The notes beneath the pieces are model-generated. The model saw nothing but the letters and a program-made list of their open reading frames with translations, did no database searches and had not been told where the DNA came from. The position numbers and the translations under genes are program-made. A DNA stretch of 64,000 bases from assembly GCF_031851795.1 (NCBI RefSeq), contig NZ_CP134696.1:6820001-6884000 (forward strand). Reading direction: 5' to 3'. This document shows, one piece after another, positions 49,595 to 58,748 of the stretch. The stretch's first letter is position 1. Every line of letters starts with the position of its first letter. The stretch is from Pontibacter sp. G13. Its GTDB lineage: Bacteria; Bacteroidota; Bacteroidia; J057.

Positions 49595-52189
49595 ATGCTG
49601 AAATTTTTTAGAAAGGATAAAAAGACACAACCTGTGGAGACTGTTTTCACGGCTCAGGACTGGATTTCGAGTATTATCGAACAATCCAATCGGAACTATT
49701 ATTACGCTGTCAACGATATCCGAGGCAATGCCGCTTTTGTGAAGGTCTCAGATCTTCCAGTCGCAGACCGACGAGCTCTTTGCTTGGAGTTGTTGGAGGT
49801 GATTCCGAAGATCGCACAATCAGGATCTGGGCCTCTTCCAAGCAAGAAGCCTGAAGTGAGCCACCTCGCTCGCACCCGAATTCAGGTAGCGATTGCACTC
49901 TTGGACGGATTGATCCGAAGGAAGCTGGGGTTCGAAGAAGCGGACTGGATGGGTTGGTTTCGACAATTGAGAATCACCACCGATGCGATGGTTCGGTACA
50001 AAGGAGTGTATATCGGAATCGAGAGCTTTCCCATCAATTATGCCATCAAGCAGATCGAGTATCATCTGAAAAATCACGAGCCCTCCAAAGAACTGATCAG
50101 CTTTATTCAGGAAATTCTGAAATGGGAGGAAATGGACGCAAATTCGGGCCGCGGGTACTGGGGGGCAGATATGGGCAATGCTACCGGCAAACTCCGGACG
50201 ATTTTGGCTCCTATGGAAGGGGTGCCCGAATTTCAGCTGTTGACCGAGGATATGGGGTCTCAATTTAATGCGCTTTCAGAATCCATTCAGGATGATCGCA
50301 AGAAATTCGATGAGATATTCCATCTGGCTTCTAACGCCACAACAGGCAAACCCTCCAAGAAATTCACCCAATCCGTTACGGCGCTCCAGGATGAGATTGG
50401 GCCGGATGTATACCGAACCTTCGTTCAAGAAGTTCTTCAAATGGCGCTTTCGCTTGATTTTCAAACGAAAACCCATACCTACGAGAGCGGATATGTTCAC
50501 ACCGAAGTCACCTATTTATGCAAACCCAGCCAGCAATTTATCAAGGGGCTGGTCTGGACAATGGCGCGTTACTCCGACCGTGAAACGCTACGATTGCTGA
50601 CAGCTTTGTGTGAAAAATCCTTTCAGAAAATTCCGGGAGTGGGACCGGCTGCCATGTCTTTGGGGAATGCGTGCCTGTACGCCTTGGGCAACATGCGCGG
50701 CAAGGATGGATTGGGTGCGTTGGCAGCACTGAAACTGAAGGTGCGGCAAAACACTGCCAAGAAAGCCATCGACCAATACCTCACGGTTGGTGCCGAAAAG
50801 TATAAAGTCTCTGTCGAGGAACTCAAGGAAATGGCGGTTCCTGAATATAAACTCGAACGCGGGGAAAAATTCATCTCCTTTGATGATTATCAGCTTCGGG
50901 TATTCATCGACGGAGCGAAAGTCGCCAATCAATGGATCAAGCCAGATGGCCAATCCATGAAAAGCGTACCGAGCATCGTCAAAAACAAGGAGTCGCTCAC
51001 GCAAAAACTCAAAACTGTTCGCAAGGAACTCAAGGACATCCAGAAGACCTATTCCGCCCAGAAGCAGCGATTAGATAATCTTTTCACCTACGAGCGCATT
51101 TGGGATTGGAAATCCTTCCAGCGGTATTATCTCCACCACGGACTGATGGCGCCAATAGCGGAAAAATTGATCTGGAAATTCACGAATGGAGGTCGCTCGG
51201 TGGAAGGAATTTTTCAGGAGGGCGAATGGCGGGATGTCAATTTGGAACCGATTCTAACCTTGAATGAAGAGACGAGCGTCCAGCTCTGGCATCCCGTTCA
51301 TGCGGATGAGGAAACGATCCTGAAATGGCGAGAGCTGATGATTCAGCTCGAATGGAAACAACCCATCAAACAGGCATTCCGGGAAATCTATATCCTGACT
51401 GAGGCGGAACTCAACACCCATTCCTATTCCAACAGAATGGCCGCCCACATCTTGAAGCAGCATCAATTCAGTTCATTGGCGATGCTTAGAGATTGGAAAT
51501 ATTCCCTCATGGGAGCCTATGATGATGGAAGATACCATGAAGTCTGCAGCAAGTTTGTGGCGGAATATGGGATCCGCGCGGAATTCTGGATCGATGAGGT
51601 CAATCAGGACGACGCTTTCAATGACACTGGGATCTGGGATTATGTAGCGACTGATCAGGTGAAGTTTATCGGTCGGGATGAACAACCGATTCCACTCGAC
51701 CAAGTGCCAGCTACCCTGTTCACGGAGATCATGCGGGATGTCGATATGTTTGTCGGGGTTTGCAGTGTAGGGAATGATCCCTTGTGGATCGACAACAATG
51801 GTGCTCGGCAGGCCAACCGAGACTACTGGATGTCCTATTCCTTTGGGGACCTATCGGAAATCGCCAAGACTCGAAAGACCATCTTGGAACGATTGCTGCC
51901 ACGTTTGAAGAAAATCCGCGACAAAGCCACGATCGACGGAAAGTTCTTGGTCGTCCAAGGCAAGCTCAGAACCTACAAAATTCATATTGGCAGTGGGAAC
52001 ATCCTGATGGAGCCCAATGATCAATATCTCTGTATTGTGCCAGCTAGGTCTGCGGAGAAAAGCACCGATCGGCTGTTCATTCCATTCGAAGGCGATAAGG
52101 GGCTGTCGATCGTACTGAGCAAGGCTTTTTTGCTGGCCGAAGATGACAAGATCACAGATCCGACGATCACGAGTCAGATCAATCGTTGA
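49595..52189 (+). CDS. DUF4132 (MolR/YehI-like) protein
   Basis: 864 residues, cytoplasmic (no signal or membrane helix). The family core includes AARS-free helical repeats in the first 400 residues (for example LRITTDAMVRYKGVYIGIES). Next is the conserved block LKVRQNTAKKAIDQYLTVGA followed by SVEELKEMAVPEYKLERG. A coiled coil lies near 465-500 (LKTVRKELKDIQKTYSAQKQ). The C-terminal half has VEGIFQEGEWRDVNLEPI, VQLWHPVHADEETILKWREL and QPIKQAFREIYILTEAELNT, then GKLRTYKIHIGSGNILMEPN and SIVLSKAFLLAEDD. DUF4132 proteins in Escherichia coli (YehI, MolR) have no assigned biochemistry; some are linked to MoxR-type ATPase/vWA systems, none of which is here. It is 10 bp after the small partner gene. 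Confidence 0.85.
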   Translation: MLKFFRKDKKTQPVETVFTAQDWISSIIEQSNRNYYYAVNDIRGNAAFVKVSDLPVADRRALCLELLEVIPKIAQSGSGPLPSKKPEVSHLARTRIQVAIALLDGLIRRKLGFEEADWMGWFRQLRITTDAMVRYKGVYIGIESFPINYAIKQIEYHLKNHEPSKELISFIQEILKWEEMDANSGRGYWGADMGNATGKLRTILAPMEGVPEFQLLTEDMGSQFNALSESIQDDRKKFDEIFHLASNATTGKPSKKFTQSVTALQDEIGPDVYRTFVQEVLQMALSLDFQTKTHTYESGYVHTEVTYLCKPSQQFIKGLVWTMARYSDRETLRLLTALCEKSFQKIPGVGPAAMSLGNACLYALGNMRGKDGLGALAALKLKVRQNTAKKAIDQYLTVGAEKYKVSVEELKEMAVPEYKLERGEKFISFDDYQLRVFIDGAKVANQWIKPDGQSMKSVPSIVKNKESLTQKLKTVRKELKDIQKTYSAQKQRLDNLFTYERIWDWKSFQRYYLHHGLMAPIAEKLIWKFTNGGRSVEGIFQEGEWRDVNLEPILTLNEETSVQLWHPVHADEETILKWRELMIQLEWKQPIKQAFREIYILTEAELNTHSYSNRMAAHILKQHQFSSLAMLRDWKYSLMGAYDDGRYHEVCSKFVAEYGIRAEFWIDEVNQDDAFNDTGIWDYVATDQVKFIGRDEQPIPLDQVPATLFTEIMRDVDMFVGVCSVGNDPLWIDNNGARQANRDYWMSYSFGDLSEIAKTRKTILERLLPRLKKIRDKATIDGKFLVVQGKLRTYKIHIGSGNILMEPNDQYLCIVPARSAEKSTDRLFIPFEGDKGLSIVLSKAFLLAEDDKITDPTITSQINR

Positions 52190-52371
52190 GCGCCAGCTGA
52201 AGATATTTGTTGGTTATTTTTCGCATGCAGGGAGTCGAATGATTTCCTGCATATTTCTTTTTCGTGAAACTTTAAATAAGTAGTAGGAAGAATTAGGGAA
52301 TCGATCCGGAGAAAACGAATTATTGGATATATTGTCATTATAAATTATAAGTTGATAGGAAATATTAAATC

Positions 52372-53946
52372 ATGCAAATCCAAGTAGAACGGTTGGCTCG
52401 GTCCAATTGGTCCCGAACTGAACATTATATCGGCTGGCAACAGTTGGAACCAACTCGTGCCGAGGAGATTGCCGAAATTGTGAAATATGCCCTACAACAC
52501 GGCAAAAAGGTCCATTGCAAAGGCAAGGAGCATCATTGGGGGCCATGCGGAGAGAGCGATGAAGATACGCTCATCATCAAACCGAACATGACGCACATCT
52601 CTGAAATCGAGGTGCTGGAGCCCGGCAAACTTGCCCAAATCGAGGTAGGAGCCAGTGTGCAGTTGGAGACCCTCAACTTGCATTTGGGAAAAACAGCCTG
52701 GGCGCTCGAAAATATGGGTGCTATTGCAGAACAGCATATTTCTGCATTGGTGAGCACCAACACCCATGGCACGCATCCCAAAAAGGGAGGATTTGCGACG
52801 CTGGTTCAGGCATTTGAATATGTCAACTCACGTGGAGAGATTCGGTATTGCAAGCGTGGTACTCCTTCATGGGAAGAGGCGAAGTATGTGCTCGGAAGTG
52901 TCGGCAAATTTGGCATTATCACTCGACTCACCATGCGATTGGTTCCCGCTTTCAATCTAGAAGTACATGAAGAGCTCAGACCCAATTCAGAAGTTCTTTT
53001 GCAGGCATCTATCGATGAGATGGTGGAATGGGCATCCAAGGAAGATGGATATGTAAGGTGGTTTTTGCTGCCTTGCTCAGGTACTGGATACCAACGGAAA
53101 AAGGACACGGGAAGTCCCGATGATACGGTCGAAACTGGGTATTCGCAAGTGACCACTTGGGTCAGAACCCCAGAACAGGGCAAGGGCCGAGGATGGTTTC
53201 GTACGCAGATTGAGGGATTTGTAGCCAATGTGCTCACGAAGAAGATAGACCGTTTGATGGATCGAGATTTTCGGGATCGAGAGCCAGATCGCCTTCACAA
53301 GGTCGTTCATCGTATGGTCAAGTTCATGAAGTTTCCACACTCATTTGTGGGGCGATCCGATTTGACCTTGACGGCAGAGCCCAATATGCCCATCAAGAGT
53401 CAAGTGGGCTCGCATACTTCGGAGCTTTACTTTCGCGTCGAATGTGCCGAGGTGGTGATCAAGGCCGTATTGAAAAAGATCGATCATTTGGCCTCGATTG
53501 GCAAGTGCTTCATCTGGAAGCCCATGCGTGTGAGGTTGATGGCTGGAGACCAAGATGCCTTATGTAGCCAAGTGTATGAGCCACAATCTGGAACACCCAA
53601 CGTGTACATGACGATGGATATCGACGTGTACGAAGGGCAATATATCGGTCGCCTAGAAGAGACACTCGCGGATATTCGGGCGATTGCCGATGAGGCAATA
53701 GCGGCTTTCAATCAATCACATGAAACGGAATACCCCTTGACTACCTTCCATTTGGGTAAGGTCCCTCCGCTCGTTTCTTCGGAGTATAAGACGCTTTTTT
53801 GCACCCGCCCCGGAATTCAGGCATTCAAGGAAGAATTGACAGAATCCGGAAGTCTGGTATTCATGCATGGGAGGTTCCTCCGGATGTTTGGGCTTGAGGA
53901 AGCGTCTGAGTCATCGACTATGCAGAGAGAAGCGGAATCGCAGTAG
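52372..53946 (+). CDS. FAD-linked oxidase (aldonolactone oxidase-like, VAO/PCMH family)
   Basis: 524 residues without a signal peptide. The FAD-binding PP-loop domain opens with QQLEPTRAEEIAEIVKYALQ and KVHCKGKEHHWGPCGESDED, where His54 or His55 could carry covalent FAD. Then LAQIEVGASVQLETLNLHLG, ISALVSTNTHGTHPKKGGFA and VLGSVGKFGIITRLTMRLVP complete the domain. The C-terminal half resembles the cap of D-arabinono-1,4-lactone/L-gulonolactone oxidases (YFRVECAEVVIKAVLKKIDH, then YPLTTFHLGKVPP). An oxidase or dehydrogenase of a sugar alcohol or lactone is likely. It is preceded by a 182-bp AT-rich gap and followed by the 49-bp repeat region. Confidence 0.88.
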   Translation: MQIQVERLARSNWSRTEHYIGWQQLEPTRAEEIAEIVKYALQHGKKVHCKGKEHHWGPCGESDEDTLIIKPNMTHISEIEVLEPGKLAQIEVGASVQLETLNLHLGKTAWALENMGAIAEQHISALVSTNTHGTHPKKGGFATLVQAFEYVNSRGEIRYCKRGTPSWEEAKYVLGSVGKFGIITRLTMRLVPAFNLEVHEELRPNSEVLLQASIDEMVEWASKEDGYVRWFLLPCSGTGYQRKKDTGSPDDTVETGYSQVTTWVRTPEQGKGRGWFRTQIEGFVANVLTKKIDRLMDRDFRDREPDRLHKVVHRMVKFMKFPHSFVGRSDLTLTAEPNMPIKSQVGSHTSELYFRVECAEVVIKAVLKKIDHLASIGKCFIWKPMRVRLMAGDQDALCSQVYEPQSGTPNVYMTMDIDVYEGQYIGRLEETLADIRAIADEAIAAFNQSHETEYPLTTFHLGKVPPLVSSEYKTLFCTRPGIQAFKEELTESGSLVFMHGRFLRMFGLEEASESSTMQREAESQ

Positions 53947-54010
53947 ATAATATTAGGGTCGATGTGTGGGCCACTTCATTAACCTGACGAATCCATGATG
54001 TGATTTCTTG

Positions 54011-54059
54011 AGATGACCATTCAAGGAGCACGCCATCAGGTGAGACTGATGATTCGGTA
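54011..54059 (+). repeat. 49-bp direct repeat, upstream copy
   Basis: This sequence is identical to 57524-57572, the last 49 bp of the large T9SS gene that starts at 54202, with an offset of 3,513 bp. It encodes the end of the sorting domain (MTIQGARHQVRLMIR followed by TAA) but has no gene in front of it. The match begins and ends abruptly. It looks like the remnant of a lost paralogue or of a recombination event. Confidence 0.95.
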
Positions 54060-54201
54060 ACGGATTTGATTCAAGTGATTGTTGGTGTCCGTTTGTCGGA
54101 GAACTTGACTGAGTATGAATCTGTTTCAACTCTAGGTATACTTTTTTTCGCTATAATTTCAACTCCTAATTGTTCGGTGAAAAAATCCGAGCCTCATCAT
54201 T

Positions 54202-57200
54202 ATGCGCAATCTAACTCTATTGATTTGTCTGGTCTTATTAGGCCAATCGGCATTTAGTCAAACCACGATCCATAATTGGGCCTCTAAGGTTGGAAATGCC
54301 TCTTCAGAAAATATTCCGGTCATGACTACGGATGCATTTGACAATACGTTTATGGCAGGACATCGCGGATCATTATTTAATCCGCCCAATAGTATAGTTG
54401 TATCAAAATTCGATCAGCTTGGGAGTTTGGCATGGGTCAAGACATTCAATGCGACTGTAAACCAGCGGATAACCTCAATGGCTACTGACGCTTCGGGAAA
54501 CGTGTACGTAGTGGGGTACTTCACGGGGACCATGGATTTTGATCCCGGTCCGAGTACCTACAACATCACAACAGCAAGTGGTTTTCCAACGCCCACCACG
54601 AATGGATTCCTCTTGAAGTTGGATCCCCAGGGCAATTTTCTTTGGGCGGGAAATATGACAACTTTTCCTACGCAATGGGACGGGGCTTATTCCGATATTG
54701 TAGATGTAAAGCTGGACAGTCAGGGTAATATCTACCTACTGAGCACGGCATCTGGCAATGTGGATTTGGTACCCGGACCTGGAACCATTTTGATAAACGG
54801 AGGCAGTACAACTGGTGGAGCTAACTTTTCATATGATTGGGTGGTTACAAAATTGGATTCCAATGGGGTATTTAAGTTTTACCGATCAGGGGAAACCACT
54901 TCGGGTACTGTTGTCGAGTATGATATGCGTATCACCAGCAATGATGATGTCATGCTGGTCGCCTCTACATCAGATGATTCTGATTTTTGGAATTTGCCTA
55001 CTTTTTTAGAAAGTATGGCCGTGATCAAGCTCTCCAAAACCGGAGGTATTGTCTGGCATAAACAAATGGGGGGATTAGGATCCCTGTACCATAAGGGGAT
55101 TGAATTAGATCAAAATGACAATCTGTATATCACAGGTTACTATTACAATACCATCACTTTGTCGGCTCCCCCATCTCCTGTAACCCTAACCTCAATGAAC
55201 GGTTCTTATGACCCGATCATAATGAAGTTGGATACTGCGGGAAATCTGGTTTGGGTCTATGATATTTCAGGGCCGGATAATTATGAAGGATACAATATTC
55301 AGCCTTTATGTAATGGTCATGTGATAATAAATGGAAGAATGGATGGCCCCATTGACATGGAAGCAGGACCTGGATCGACTAATTTGAGTGCCGGTTCATA
55401 TCCTAGAAGTTTCATGTTGGAGATTGATGACTCGGCGGGTTTTGTCCATGCACAGGTGTTGCCTTATTTTCCTGGAGCTATGAATATGGGAGCCTCCTGC
55501 GATTTGTATATAGGAGGGACATTTAAACATGTTGTTGATTTTGATTTTGGGGCAGGGGTAGATGTACTGTCTCCGTATTCCAGTGTCCCCAATCCAGCCT
55601 CATACAATTCCGATCTCTTTGTGCATAAAATGAATGTTTGCCCTTCAGATCCTGTCACGATTGATACGGTATTTGCCTGCTCTCCTTATCAATGGATCGA
55701 TGGCCAATCCTATTCTGCTTCAAATAATTCAGCAACAGTGACCTACAGTGATCAAGATGGATGTGATAGTATCGTTTTACTTGATTTGACCATATTATCC
55801 AATCAGATAGACACCTTTGTCAATGCTTGCGATAGTTTTACGTGGCGTGGAAATACCTATTATCAGGCGGGAGTATATCCTGATTCTCTGGTGAATCAAT
55901 TCGGTTGCGACAGTGTGATCAACCTGAATCTGGACTTTCCGCTTGCTGGCCAACACCTTCTCCATATTGGGTGCGACAGCTTTTTATGGAAAGGCACGAC
56001 TTTCTATAATTCGGGAATATATATAGACACGGTAATCCTTCCACCAAATGGTTGTGTGATTTATGATACACTGGATCTGACACTGGATTATTCATTGATC
56101 GACACGGTTGTGGTGGCAAGTTGCGATAGCTTTTCCTGGTATGGAAATACTTATTATTCCTCTGGATTCTACACCTATTCAGGCATAGGAACGAATGGAT
56201 GCGATTTCATGTCGATCCTAGATCTCAGTATAGTGCCCTCTTCTTCGATTGTCCATGATACTGTCTTTTCATGTGTTTCATATAATTGGGGTTCTGATAC
56301 CTTGTTATTTTCTGGTGATTATGTCCAGAGTTTTTCGAACCAATATGGGTGTGATAGTACCGTTGAGTTGTATTTGACTATTTTAAATCCGTCAACAGGA
56401 GATACCACTGCCTATGCATGCGATTCATTCTATTGGCATGGAGGTACCTATTTTTCCTCAGGCCAATACGTCGACACCCTCATCAATCAAGACGGTTGTG
56501 ATAGTCTATTAACCCTGAACCTCCATCTTGGAAACTCTGTAGAAGTGGATACGGCCTGTAACTTTTTCTTTTGGGGAGGACAGTTGCTGACCTCCTCAGG
56601 CATCTATTACGACACGCTCTCCAACCCATACGGTTGCGATAGCATTTTACAGTTAAATCTCGTAATCAATTCTACCACATATAGTCAGGCCAACATCTCT
56701 GCCTGCGACAGCTTCACTTGGCAAGGCTCCACCTATTTCCAGTCGGGAGTTTATCAGGACACGCTCACGAATGCCGCGGGCTGCGACAGTATCCTCACCT
56801 TGGCCTTGAATATTGAGACACCTGTGTTCTCAGATACAACTGTAGTGGCGTGCGATCAATTCGTTTGGTGGGGGATTACCTATTCGCAATCGGGACAATA
56901 TGCAGATACCGCAACCACCATTGCCGGATGTATGGATATTCGGACGCTGCATTTGACAGTGAAGCAATCAACCACAGGAGATACAGCCGCCACCTCTTGT
57001 GGACCATTCACTTGGCAAGGTGCGACCTATTCGCAATCAGGTGAATACACCCACACATTCACTAACTCCACGGGATGTGACAGCATCGTGAAATTGACGC
57101 TCACGGTGAATGGCGTAGACGACCTCACTACAATGCTCGAAGGGCATACCATCGCCGCGAATGCAATGAATGCTTCTTTCCAATGGCTGGATTGTGACAG

Positions 57201-57573
57201 TGGATACGTAGCGATTTCTGGTGCTACGGATAGGACATTCACACCCACGCAAAATGGAAATTATGCGGTTGAAATCACCCAGAATGGCTGTGTGGATACG
57301 ACGGCCTGCGTGAATGTAACGACTGTGGGTATTTCAGACGCGCTTGCCGCTAGGATCTCGGTGTATCCCAATCCCAGCGATGGCCAATTCACGCTGGATC
57401 TGGGCGGAGTGGAAGCCTCTGATCTCGAGATCTATGACCTCGCAGGCAAGCACTTGATGGATCTGGAATCGGTGGATCGGCAAGTCATTCAATTGGAGGT
57501 GAGTCAAGGGGTCTATCTCCTGCAGATGACCATTCAAGGAGCACGCCATCAGGTGAGACTGATGATTCGGTAG
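54202..57573 (+). CDS. Large secreted repeat protein with T9SS tail
   Basis: 1,123 residues with a signal peptide (MRNLTLLICLVLLGQSAFSQ). Residues 25-480 form a beta-propeller-like section of SBBP type (MATDASGNVYVVGYFTGTMD, FDPGPSTYN, KLDPQGNFLWAGNM, DLVPGPGT). Residues 488-972 hold ten tandem units of about 48 residues with a CDSFTWRGNTYYQAGVYPDS...GCDSVINLNL pattern. An Ig-like domain (FQWLDCDSGYVAISGATDRT) and a type A T9SS sorting domain (ISVYPNPSDGQFTLDLGG, YDLAGKHLMDL) end the chain. It should be an adhesive or structural cell-surface protein. The propeller and repeats look more AT-rich than the last 450 bp, hinting at a mosaic origin. Confidence 0.9.
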   Translation: MRNLTLLICLVLLGQSAFSQTTIHNWASKVGNASSENIPVMTTDAFDNTFMAGHRGSLFNPPNSIVVSKFDQLGSLAWVKTFNATVNQRITSMATDASGNVYVVGYFTGTMDFDPGPSTYNITTASGFPTPTTNGFLLKLDPQGNFLWAGNMTTFPTQWDGAYSDIVDVKLDSQGNIYLLSTASGNVDLVPGPGTILINGGSTTGGANFSYDWVVTKLDSNGVFKFYRSGETTSGTVVEYDMRITSNDDVMLVASTSDDSDFWNLPTFLESMAVIKLSKTGGIVWHKQMGGLGSLYHKGIELDQNDNLYITGYYYNTITLSAPPSPVTLTSMNGSYDPIIMKLDTAGNLVWVYDISGPDNYEGYNIQPLCNGHVIINGRMDGPIDMEAGPGSTNLSAGSYPRSFMLEIDDSAGFVHAQVLPYFPGAMNMGASCDLYIGGTFKHVVDFDFGAGVDVLSPYSSVPNPASYNSDLFVHKMNVCPSDPVTIDTVFACSPYQWIDGQSYSASNNSATVTYSDQDGCDSIVLLDLTILSNQIDTFVNACDSFTWRGNTYYQAGVYPDSLVNQFGCDSVINLNLDFPLAGQHLLHIGCDSFLWKGTTFYNSGIYIDTVILPPNGCVIYDTLDLTLDYSLIDTVVVASCDSFSWYGNTYYSSGFYTYSGIGTNGCDFMSILDLSIVPSSSIVHDTVFSCVSYNWGSDTLLFSGDYVQSFSNQYGCDSTVELYLTILNPSTGDTTAYACDSFYWHGGTYFSSGQYVDTLINQDGCDSLLTLNLHLGNSVEVDTACNFFFWGGQLLTSSGIYYDTLSNPYGCDSILQLNLVINSTTYSQANISACDSFTWQGSTYFQSGVYQDTLTNAAGCDSILTLALNIETPVFSDTTVVACDQFVWWGITYSQSGQYADTATTIAGCMDIRTLHLTVKQSTTGDTAATSCGPFTWQGATYSQSGEYTHTFTNSTGCDSIVKLTLTVNGVDDLTTMLEGHTIAANAMNASFQWLDCDSGYVAISGATDRTFTPTQNGNYAVEITQNGCVDTTACVNVTTVGISDALAARISVYPNPSDGQFTLDLGGVEASDLEIYDLAGKHLMDLESVDRQVIQLEVSQGVYLLQMTIQGARHQVRLMIR
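55640..57117 (+). repeat. Ten tandem cysteine-containing repeats (about 48 codons each)
   Basis: Each unit reads roughly D-x5-CDSF-x-W-x-G-x-TY-x-x-SG-x-Y-x-DTL-x-N-x-x-GCDS-x-x-x-LNL. Most have two cysteines about 28 residues apart, so each could close one disulfide. Units 3, 5 and 7 are the most divergent. The DNA of the units is much less conserved than the protein, so the array is old and not a recent expansion. Confidence 0.85.
57524..57572 (+). repeat. 49-bp direct repeat, downstream copy (end of the T9SS gene)
   Basis: Identical to 54011-54059. Here it is the true 3' end of the T9SS gene, encoding the last 15 residues and all but the last base of the stop codon, which is TAG here and TAA in the upstream copy. 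Confidence 0.95.
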
Positions 57574-57637
57574 GGTAGTCTTTTATTGATTGTTCCAGAT
57601 GGTGAATGCTAATTTTTCAACCTAGTAGTTTGAAATT

Positions 57638-57817
57638 ATGTTACCCAAAAGATCCGTTATCAAATTAAAGGGCAATGGGATTGCCGGTATAGGATTACCT
57701 GATTCCCATTATACGCAGGATAACCGTCTTCCCTCGGATCCATTCCTGAAAGCAGAGGGCAAAGGAAAGGTGAAGGAAAGCAAAGCAAAAGGAAAGAAAG
57801 GAAGCAAAAAGAAATAA
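57638..57817 (+). CDS. Small lysine-rich protein (59 residues)
   Basis: A 59-residue frame starting MLPKRSVIKLKGNGIAGIGL, continuing PDSHYTQDNRLPSDPFLKAE, and ending in a strongly basic tail (KGKVKESKAKGKKGSKKK). It starts 64 bp after the large T9SS gene and a perfect terminator hairpin follows 41 bp behind its stop, which fits a real transcript end. The basic tail suggests binding to nucleic acid or an acidic surface polymer. No family is recognised, and a protein this short could be chance, but codon use is regular and the terminator supports it. Confidence 0.5.
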   Translation: MLPKRSVIKLKGNGIAGIGLPDSHYTQDNRLPSDPFLKAEGKGKVKESKAKGKKGSKKK

Positions 57818-57858
57818 GCTTTCGCCATTTCCTGAAGGGTCTCCGGAGGGATGATTCC

Positions 57859-57891
57859 ATGATGGCCCAGTGATGGGCCATCATTTCTTTT
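57859..57891 (+). terminator. Terminator after the small lysine-rich gene
   Basis: ATGATGGCCCA (57859-57869) pairs perfectly with TGGGCCATCAT (57874-57884) around the loop GTGA, followed by TTCTTTT. The remaining gap to 58089 shows no other feature. Confidence 0.85.
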
Positions 57892-58089
57892 GAGGACTAA
57901 TTTTCGCCTTGGCGGTCCGGGGCTAAGGATAATCGATATAGACGTTTTCAAAGGCGAAGACTTCCTTTGCTTATTTCAGAAGGGGGAAACTTTGTGCATG
58001 TTTGCAAAGGCGGAAATGGATAAATCGCCCATTGGACTCTGTAGGGGTATTTTGTAAATCAGAAATAGCTGAATAAGACATAAAATTTC

Positions 58090-58440
58090 ATGTTCCCCAG
58101 ATTGATGAAAGCTTCTACACAACATGGAAAGCGGATATTCGGATTATTGGGAGGAACGCTCTTGTTGATCCTTTTCGTAGTACTTGTCAATGAAGGAAGT
58201 GATGACCCCACGGAAAGATTCCTCCAAGATCGTTGCACGCGCTATTGCCATTCGATCCAGTGTATGCACACTTCGAATGACGTGAATAGTAGCTGGCTTC
58301 AAACCCTGTATGTGCAAAATATCGAGTGGTTGAAACGCAATCCCTTGGGCATAAGCTACCAGGAAATGAATCTCTTGGTGTATGTGGTGTTGGGCCCACT
58401 GATGCTCCTCCTTTTGATTTGGGGAATGATCCGAACATGA
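58090..58440 (+). CDS. Small membrane protein of the NxLGxSYxExN type
   Basis: 116 residues with two transmembrane helices: IFGLLGGTLLLILFVVLVNE near the N-terminus and LLVYVVLGPLMLLLLIWGMI at the C-terminus. The loop between them holds three cysteines (CTRYCHSIQCMHTSN). The motif NPLGISYQEMN before the second helix recurs as NLLGVSYVEFN in the next gene, so the two are paralogous in this part. The next gene starts 1 bp after its stop, implying translational coupling. Function unknown. Confidence 0.6.
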   Translation: MFPRLMKASTQHGKRIFGLLGGTLLLILFVVLVNEGSDDPTERFLQDRCTRYCHSIQCMHTSNDVNSSWLQTLYVQNIEWLKRNPLGISYQEMNLLVYVVLGPLMLLLLIWGMIRT

Positions 58441-58441
58441 T

Positions 58442-58645
58442 ATGGATGAACTCATCACATGGATTTACTGGTATTGCACCGATTTCTGCATCAACATGGC
58501 CAATCTGCTTGGGGTGAGCTATGTGGAATTCAATATGGCCCTCTTTCTGTTGGCATTCCCGGGATTGTTGGTGATATTGCTTTTGCTGAATATTTGGCGG
58601 TATGGGATAGTCCCGATCCTTGCCAAAATGGGCAGAAGGGCATGA
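58442..58645 (+). CDS. Small membrane protein, paralogue of the preceding one
   Basis: 67 residues: a short N-terminal part ITWIYWYCTDFCINMAN, the motif NLLGVSYVEFN, then one transmembrane helix ALFLLAFPGLLVILLLLNIW and a basic end (LAKMGRRA). It matches the C-terminal half of the upstream 116-residue protein in motif order and spacing. Two such genes overlapping so closely suggest a hetero-oligomeric membrane complex. A conserved NLxGxSYxExN segment of this kind occurs in small proteins of the phylum, to my knowledge without a function. Confidence 0.6.
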   Translation: MDELITWIYWYCTDFCINMANLLGVSYVEFNMALFLLAFPGLLVILLLLNIWRYGIVPILAKMGRRA

Positions 58646-58748
58646 TGGCCCCTCAAAATCAGGTCACTTTTCCTCGAATCAACCATCATTTTCCTTTAGC
58701 CATCCAACGGTCTACCAGTCCCTATATCCATTCGTCCAACACAAACCC

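Noticed and set aside
49201-52189. A defence or MoxR-vWA system around DUF4132
   Set aside because: No MoxR ATPase, von Willebrand protein, nuclease or mobile-element gene is nearby, so only the two-gene unit is supported.
55640-57117. CRISPR array or recent repeat expansion in the large T9SS gene
   Set aside because: The repeats are conserved as protein but not as DNA, are 48 codons long and have no spacers; they are protein domains.
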